In this document: positions 7,504 to 10,980 of the stretch, in pieces
Numbering within the stretch: position 1 is the first letter of the stretch
Layout of the letters: the number at the start of each line of letters is the position of its first letter
Assembly: GCA_002373205.1 (NCBI GenBank)
Contig: DFJV01000040.1
Location: forward strand, 1-10,980
Source of the DNA: Treponema sp. UBA3662
GTDB taxonomy: Bacteria; Spirochaetota; Spirochaetia; Treponematales; Treponemataceae
Reading direction: 5' to 3'
DNA: 10,980 nucleotides
Notes under the pieces: model-generated
Told to the model about the DNA's origin: nothing
Database searches by the model: none
What the model saw: only the letters and a program-made list of their open reading frames with translations
Translations under genes and position numbers: made by a program

Positions 7504-7535
7504 AATCTATACTCCTATAATTATAAACAGCTTAC

Positions 7536-7591
7536 CTTACGGCTTTGCCAGACATTCGCGGTAGGCCTTTCCACAAGTCAAAAGCCGTAAG
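7536..7591 (-). promoter_or_regulatory. 11-bp inverted repeat between attenuator and aroF
   Basis: cttacggcttt (7536-7546) and aaagccgtaag (7581-7591) are a perfect 11-bp inverted repeat around 34 bases that contain a smaller aggcct palindrome. On the aroF mRNA the stem begins two bases after the attenuator's U tract and ends about 20 bases before the ribosome-binding site. It is not followed by U residues. It could protect the read-through mRNA's 5' end or influence ribosome access; the function is unknown. Confidence 0.55.
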
Positions 7592-7593
7592 CC

Positions 7594-7627
7594 AAAAAAA
7601 AAGAACCCTCCTTTGCGGAAGGTCCTT
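7594..7627 (-). terminator. Attenuator terminator (strands 3:4) of aroF
   Basis: On the minus strand AAGGACCTTCC (7627-7617) pairs with GGAGGGTTCTT (7611-7601) over 11 bp, including two G-U pairs, around a five-base loop. The run 7602-7594 gives nine U, the first two of which also pair in the stem. It is a textbook intrinsic terminator placed about 90 bases before the aroF ATG and after its promoter, so it must regulate aroF rather than end an upstream gene. Confidence 0.85.
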
Positions 7628-7735
7628 GTTATTCACCCAAAAAGCAAACACAATCAACAGGCACTATGCCTTCCGCATACAGCGCAATCCTGTAAAGGAA
7701 AATGAGAACCAATAAAAGCCATAATAGAGGTATGC
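7614..7735 (-). promoter_or_regulatory. Antiterminator switch (strands 1:2 and 2:3)
   Basis: Strand 2 reads TGCGGAAGG (7677-7669) at the end of the leader-peptide ORF. It is perfectly complementary over 9 bp to CCTTCCGCA (7622-7614), which covers the 5' arm and loop of the terminator; the 2:3 pairing therefore destroys the terminator. Strand 2 can instead pair upstream: GTATGC (7680-7675) complements GCATAC (7735-7730), which lies over leader codons 17-18. A ribosome stalled on the aromatic codons would cover strand 1 and free strand 2. A ribosome reaching the stop codon would cover strand 2 and let the terminator form. A local aggca-tag-tgcct hairpin (7672-7660) overlaps the stop. Confidence 0.8.
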
Positions 7736-7783
7736 CAACGAGGAATTATTGATTTTCTGCGCCCAACGGGTTATGTTTCTCAT
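7664..7783 (-). CDS. Aromatic-rich leader peptide of the aroF attenuator
   Basis: A 39-residue ORF runs from ATG (7783) to TAG (7664). Residue 7 is Trp, and residues 18-30 read YLYYGFYWFSFSF, nine aromatics in thirteen (four Tyr, four Phe, one Trp). That composition, together with the terminator and antiterminator that follow, marks it as a sensor of charged Phe-, Tyr- and Trp-tRNA rather than a functional small protein. There is no Shine-Dalgarno sequence before the ATG, and the predicted transcription start is only a few bases upstream or at the A itself, so translation may be leaderless. The stop codon lies just past strand 2 of the RNA switch, as expected for translation-coupled attenuation. 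A small membrane protein is the alternative, but it would not explain the paired RNA elements. Confidence 0.8.
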   Translation of the reverse strand: MRNITRWAQKINNSSLAYLYYGFYWFSFSFTGLRCMRKA

Positions 7784-7792
7784 AATAGAATT

Positions 7793-7822
7793 ATTTTAGC
7801 ACTTTTTACAGATAAATGTCAA
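7793..7822 (-). promoter_or_regulatory. Sigma70 promoter of the aroF leader
   Basis: TTGACA (7822-7817), 18 bases, then TAAAAT (7798-7793) on the minus strand. The expected start falls around 7786-7783, on or just before the leader peptide's ATG. It begins 40 bases after the stop of the upstream GGDEF/EAL gene, so aroF has its own promoter. Confidence 0.7.
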
Positions 7823-7861
7823 CAGGGGAAAGATAAAAATTTTGCAAATCATCAACTCAAA

Positions 7862-9586
7862 TCACAACAATTTGCCCGCATCATCCGGTGGCATTGGCTT
7901 ACCCCAGATGTAGCCCTGAATATAGTCGCAACCAATAGACTTAAGCTTTTCCAGCTGGCCGTCCGTTTCTACACCCTCAGAAACAACTTCCAGATTCAGA
8001 ATGTGGCCAATAGAAATAATTGCCTCGATATATTTTTGGGAGGACTCGCTTGAATCTATCTGGTCTATAAAAGACTTGTCTATCTTCAAGATATTCACCG
8101 GGAATTTGTTCAGGTAGCTAAGGGAAGAATAGCCCGTGCCAAAGTCGTCAATGGCAACCTTCATCCCCATGCTCCTTATCTTGTCTATGCACTGGCGGGC
8201 CTTTTCCGCAGACTCAATCATGATTGATTCGGTAATCTCTATCTCCACGTTTTTTGGAGGAAGCGAACTCTGCTCCAAAACCGCCTGAATCTCTTCTATA
8301 AAATTATTCTTCATCAAGTGCTTTACAGAAATGTTGGTGCAAAGAATAAGGTCAGAAGAATTTTTCTTTACAAGCTTCCCCAAAAAGCATGCCGCCTTTC
8401 TAAAAATCTGGATGTCTATGCGGTCAATAATACCTGCCTCTTCCGCAACAGGAACAAATTCAGCAGGGCTTATAAAAGAGCCGTCCTTGTCCTTAAGACG
8501 AGCAAGAGCCTCAAAACCACGCAGCCTGTGGGACATGTCAAACTGGGGCTGCAAATAGAACAAAAATGAATCGTCCTGAAGGGCAGCCCTAATCTTCCTT
8601 TCCATCTCAAGGAACCTGGCAGTCTTAAGAAGCTCCTTGCTGTAGTGAAGGATGTTGCTTTCCCCACCGGAACGCTTTATCTCGTGCAGGGCTGCATCCG
8701 CGCTAGAATAGAGGGAACTCTCGTTGTCCGCATCAAGATAGTATTCCGCATAGCCAAAGTTTGCGGTCATAAAATAGTCGTAACCGTCAATCGTAATCTT
8801 GCGCTTTATCTCCGCCTCGTACAGACGGATTATTTCTACAATATCATTGTCATCCTCATAGTCACGCAAAAGAAGGCAGAATTCACCGCCACCAAGACGT
8901 GCCAAAAAATCGCGCTTGGACTCCGACCTAAATTCCGTTATGGAAGACAGGCGGCTTGCAAGCTCCATCAGAACCTTGTCTCCAACTTCGTAGCCCATAG
9001 TGTCGTTTATGGCCTTTAGGTTGTTCATGTCCACGGAAACAATCACAAACTTTTCGCTGTTCTTTATGTAGCGGTTCATGGTCTCGCTGCATGCAAAGCG
9101 GCTGGGAAGACCCGTAAGCGGATCGCTAACAATCTGCTGCCTAATGTGCTCCTGGTACTTCTTAATCCTGCTGTTGTTTATATAGATGATTGATATGGCA
9201 ACAATGGTCAGTATATTGATGAACATACCGGAAAAAGAGCCTGCGTTGTAGCGCCCAATCATGTGAAAGAAAATAAAAGGAAACTGCCCAAGAAGAATTA
9301 CAAGGGCGGTTACAAAGCCAATCTTTCCAAAAATAAAAACCAACAGGATAATGCTAAGGTTTGCAAGGGCCGAAAAAACACCGGCAAAAGCAAAAACCGG
9401 CATCTTGCTGCCAAAAATAGAAATGGTGCCCTGCGAATGTATTGCCCTGGAAACAAATGCCGTTGCAATAAAATATAAGAAGATAAAAAACACGAAGCCC
9501 AGAGTCATGTAAATTCTTCGAGGAGTTATATTTTTTATGACGCCCACCTTTTTGGACTTACCGCCATTATTACCCTTTCTATTCAT
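7862..9586 (-). CDS. Membrane GGDEF/EAL protein, probable c-di-GMP phosphodiesterase
   Basis: The 574-residue protein has an N-terminal membrane region with about four hydrophobic segments (27-46, 63-86, 88-110, 119-137), then a GGDEF domain (about 150-315) and an EAL domain (about 325-574). The GGDEF signature is LGGGEF (Gly at the third motif position, residue 234), and the RxxD inhibitory site reads SKRD, so cyclase activity is unlikely. The EAL domain keeps FEALARL (358-364), NIS (418-420), EITES (450-454), DDFGTGYSSL (480-489), KID (501-503), EGVET (537-541) and QGYIWGKPMP (557-566), all expected of an active phosphodiesterase that hydrolyses c-di-GMP to pGpG. The ATG at 9586 was chosen over the TTG six codons upstream because AAGGAG sits six bases before it. 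No clear terminator separates it from the aroF promoter. Confidence 0.93.
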   Translation of the reverse strand: MNRKGNNGGKSKKVGVIKNITPRRIYMTLGFVFFIFLYFIATAFVSRAIHSQGTISIFGSKMPVFAFAGVFSALANLSIILLVFIFGKIGFVTALVILLGQFPFIFFHMIGRYNAGSFSGMFINILTIVAISIIYINNSRIKKYQEHIRQQIVSDPLTGLPSRFACSETMNRYIKNSEKFVIVSVDMNNLKAINDTMGYEVGDKVLMELASRLSSITEFRSESKRDFLARLGGGEFCLLLRDYEDDNDIVEIIRLYEAEIKRKITIDGYDYFMTANFGYAEYYLDADNESSLYSSADAALHEIKRSGGESNILHYSKELLKTARFLEMERKIRAALQDDSFLFYLQPQFDMSHRLRGFEALARLKDKDGSFISPAEFVPVAEEAGIIDRIDIQIFRKAACFLGKLVKKNSSDLILCTNISVKHLMKNNFIEEIQAVLEQSSLPPKNVEIEITESIMIESAEKARQCIDKIRSMGMKVAIDDFGTGYSSLSYLNKFPVNILKIDKSFIDQIDSSESSQKYIEAIISIGHILNLEVVSEGVETDGQLEKLKSIGCDYIQGYIWGKPMPPDDAGKLL

Positions 9587-9626
9587 GCAAATCTCCTTTC
9601 GCAAGATTCAACAAATGCTATCTTCC

Positions 9627-9655
9627 ATTATACCCCACAATTGCTTTTATTGAAA
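9627..9655 (-). promoter_or_regulatory. Candidate promoter of the GGDEF/EAL gene
   Basis: A perfect TATAAT (9632-9627) lies 17 bases downstream of TTTCAA (9655-9650) on the minus strand, about 40 bases before the chosen ATG. The -35 box is weak, so an activator or upstream AT element may help. Confidence 0.5.
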
Positions 9656-9698
9656 GACCTTTTTTCATTCCATGACCATTCCATTACGTCAAATACAA

Positions 9699-9786
9699 GG
9701 GGGAAAGCCTTCCCCTCGCTCCAGCCACGAGTCGCTTGCGCTTTGTCGCGTCTTCCGCTACCCCTTCTGCGGGGGACACCCCCGCA
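9699..9786. other. GC-rich island C with strong hairpins
   Basis: This noncoding GC-rich stretch lies between two divergent genes. It opens with a gggg-aa/agcc/tt-cccc hairpin (9700-9715) and closes with a perfect 8-bp hairpin, tgcggggg-aca-cccccgca (9768-9786). The small ORFs that cross it have no ribosome-binding site and an implausible composition. It is one of three such islands in the window, which suggests a family of intergenic elements. The gap 9605-9944 otherwise holds the promoter at 9627-9655, the hairpin at 9816-9858 and the promoter at 9901-9929. Confidence 0.45.
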
Positions 9787-9815
9787 ACGCCCCCTGCCAC
9801 CTCTGCACAAAATAC

Positions 9816-9858
9816 ATCCGTATTCACATGCAAAACAAGTTGCTACGGATTATTTTTT
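9816..9858 (+). terminator. Terminator-like hairpin with no upstream plus-strand gene
   Basis: atccgta (9816-9822) pairs with tacggat (9844-9850), extended by gcaa/ttgc (9830-9833, 9840-9843) across a seven-base bulge, and is followed by a six-T run (9853-9858). On the plus strand this fits an intrinsic terminator, yet no plus-strand gene precedes it since dctP. It may end an RNA made from the GC-rich island, act in the leader of the next gene, or be incidental. Confidence 0.45.
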
Positions 9859-9900
9859 AGATAGCCTTTGCACCTTACAAAATAACCACACAAAATATTC

Positions 9901-9929
9901 TTTACAGCACCAGTACAATCATATAAAAT
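9901..9929 (+). promoter_or_regulatory. Candidate promoter for the SUMF1-domain gene
   Basis: TTTACA (9901-9906), 17 bases, then TAAAAT (9924-9929). Transcription would start near 9936, leaving a very short leader that only just includes the GAGG ribosome-binding site (9936-9939). An upstream promoter is therefore also possible. Confidence 0.4.
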
Positions 9930-9944
9930 AAAAAAGAGGTGCAA

Positions 9945-10980
9945 ATGGAAAAGCACAGAAAAAAAATATTAGTCGTAACCATATTTGTTCTTCTTGCAGG
10001 TTTTATTGCAATGATGAACTTTAGAAAGACTTGCACACCAGGTTCATCCGCAAGGGGCAACATCATTATTGACGCAAAGGAATTTTCCAAGACCAGCGAA
10101 GTTGTAGTCATTCCACCGCGAAAAAAAGTTACCATAAGTACAAGTGACGACACAAACTGGAATTCAATTGTTCCAGAACAAAAGGACAAAACCTTCCGCG
10201 GACTTTTTACAGGCAAAAGAAAAATTACGCTAAGTCCCTTTGCCATGGCGCAGTATCCTGTTACACAGGAACTCTTTAAAAAAATCATGGGCTACAATCC
10301 AGCCCTTTTTAAGAAGGAAAACCTTGGAGAAAAATATTTTTCCGACTGTCCAGACGAAAATCCCCTTCTCCGCCCAGTGGAAACAGTCACTTGGTTTGAA
10401 GGAATTGTATTTTGCAACCTTCTTACAGAGCGCACGATGAAAAAATCAGACTGCGTTTACTATTCCGACTCAGAATGTAAAAACATTTATACCAAGGAAG
10501 ACCTAAAAGCACGCATCATCCCTGTTGTAAACCAGACAAAAAAAGGATACCGGCTGCCCACAGAAACCGAATGGGAATTTGCTGCGAGGGGAGCAGCCTA
10601 CCAAAGCACTGAATGGTTCAAGTCTTTTTCAGGAACAAGCACGGACGGCTTGATTGATGTCCTTAACACAAAAAACTCCCTGGTCATGGACAAGAACCTG
10701 GACAAGTATGGATGGTACCGGGGAAACTCCAATGGCATGACTCACGAGGTAGGAACAAAGCTGCCCAATTCAATCGGGCTCTACGACATGTCCGGAAGCG
10801 TATGGGAATGGCTCTACGACTGGTACGACTACAATATTGAAGACGGGAAAGTGGTCAACCCCTCAGGCGGAAAAACAGGCCTTTCCCGGGTTATTAGAGG
10901 AGGCTCCTGGTTTGACCCGGCATACGACTGCCTTGTAACAAGACGCTTTAACAACAGCCACCACTACATTCCCCATTTTT
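9945..10980 (+). CDS. Membrane-anchored SUMF1/FGE-like protein (partial, 3' end cut)
   Basis: At least 345 residues are visible, and the frame is still open at the window edge. One N-terminal hydrophobic segment (about 7-25) would export or anchor the protein; no clear lipobox follows. From about residue 85 it matches the formylglycine-generating-enzyme/sulfatase-modifying-factor fold: MAQYPVTQELF (101-111), RPVETVTWFEGIVFCN (143-158), GYRLPTETEWEFAARG (201-216), IGLYDMSGSVWEW (277-289), and RVIRGGSWFDPAYDC (315-329). Relative to true FGE, one cysteine of the catalytic pair aligns with Cys329 while the other is Asp324, so sulfatase-activating activity should not be assumed. Many bacterial members are C-type-lectin-like proteins of unknown role. 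The ATG follows GAGG (9936-9939) five bases upstream. The insert at about residues 165-200 contains extra cysteines (170, 178). Confidence 0.88.
   Translation, partial: MEKHRKKILVVTIFVLLAGFIAMMNFRKTCTPGSSARGNIIIDAKEFSKTSEVVVIPPRKKVTISTSDDTNWNSIVPEQKDKTFRGLFTGKRKITLSPFAMAQYPVTQELFKKIMGYNPALFKKENLGEKYFSDCPDENPLLRPVETVTWFEGIVFCNLLTERTMKKSDCVYYSDSECKNIYTKEDLKARIIPVVNQTKKGYRLPTETEWEFAARGAAYQSTEWFKSFSGTSTDGLIDVLNTKNSLVMDKNLDKYGWYRGNSNGMTHEVGTKLPNSIGLYDMSGSVWEWLYDWYDYNIEDGKVVNPSGGKTGLSRVIRGGSWFDPAYDCLVTRRFNNSHHYIPHF

Noticed and set aside
7504..7861. T-box riboswitch upstream of aroF
   Set aside because: There is no recognisable T-box core sequence (AGGGTGGNACCGCG-like) or specifier stem I. The aromatic ORF with four competing RNA strands explains the terminator better.
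9641..9931. 96-codon frame across GC-rich island C
   Set aside because: It has low-complexity Pro/Arg/Leu composition, no Shine-Dalgarno sequence, and passes through hairpins and a terminator-like element.
9945..10980. True formylglycine-generating enzyme
   Set aside because: Only one cysteine of the catalytic pair aligns and no sulfatase gene is nearby, so only the fold family is claimed.
1..10980. tRNA, rRNA, CRISPR array, insertion sequence
   Set aside because: No cloverleaf, no regularly spaced direct repeats, and no transposase or terminal inverted repeats were seen on either strand.

Overview
The window looks like chromosomal DNA from a spirochaete, most likely a host-associated or gut Treponema. 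This is an inference from gene content and style. There is a TRAP-type solute-binding lipoprotein with a loose spirochaete-like lipobox (FVSC), a large Cache-type chemoreceptor, a membrane-anchored SUMF1 protein, and moderately AT-rich genes separated by short GC-rich, hairpin-filled islands. Species cannot be settled from this window alone.

Layout. Positions 1-211 hold a GC-rich island and a probable promoter. A membrane-anchored YwqG/DUF1963 protein follows (212-1465, +). A strong promoter, a 20-codon mini-ORF and a short-class RtcB RNA ligase come next (1564-2909, +), then a 10-bp inverted repeat. A promoter at 3030-3058 drives a two-gene unit: a Cache-HAMP-MCP chemoreceptor (3134-5236) and, 15 bases later, a DctP/TRAP-type binding lipoprotein (5252-6265). 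No DctQ or DctM permease gene follows, so the lipoprotein may serve the receptor rather than a local transporter. A convergent region with another GC-rich hairpin island (6266-6468) separates this from the minus-strand genes. These are a DAHP synthase (aroF, 6469-7503) and a membrane GGDEF/EAL protein (7862-9586), whose GGDEF motif is degenerate (GGGEF) and whose EAL domain looks intact. A third GC-rich island and a lone terminator-like hairpin fill 9605-9944. A SUMF1/FGE-like gene (9945 onward, +) runs off the end.

The most interesting object is the 5' leader of aroF (7594-7822, minus). It has a sigma70-type promoter and a 39-residue leader peptide whose codons 18-30 contain nine aromatic residues. 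Four mutually exclusive RNA strands follow: a 6-bp 1:2 pairing, a perfect 9-bp 2:3 antiterminator, and an 11-bp 3:4 terminator with a nine-U tract. This is the full architecture of a trp-type, translation-coupled attenuator, here on the first enzyme of the shikimate pathway and apparently reading Phe, Tyr and Trp supply together. The leader peptide has no Shine-Dalgarno sequence and its AUG lies almost at the predicted transcription start, so leaderless translation may be part of the mechanism.
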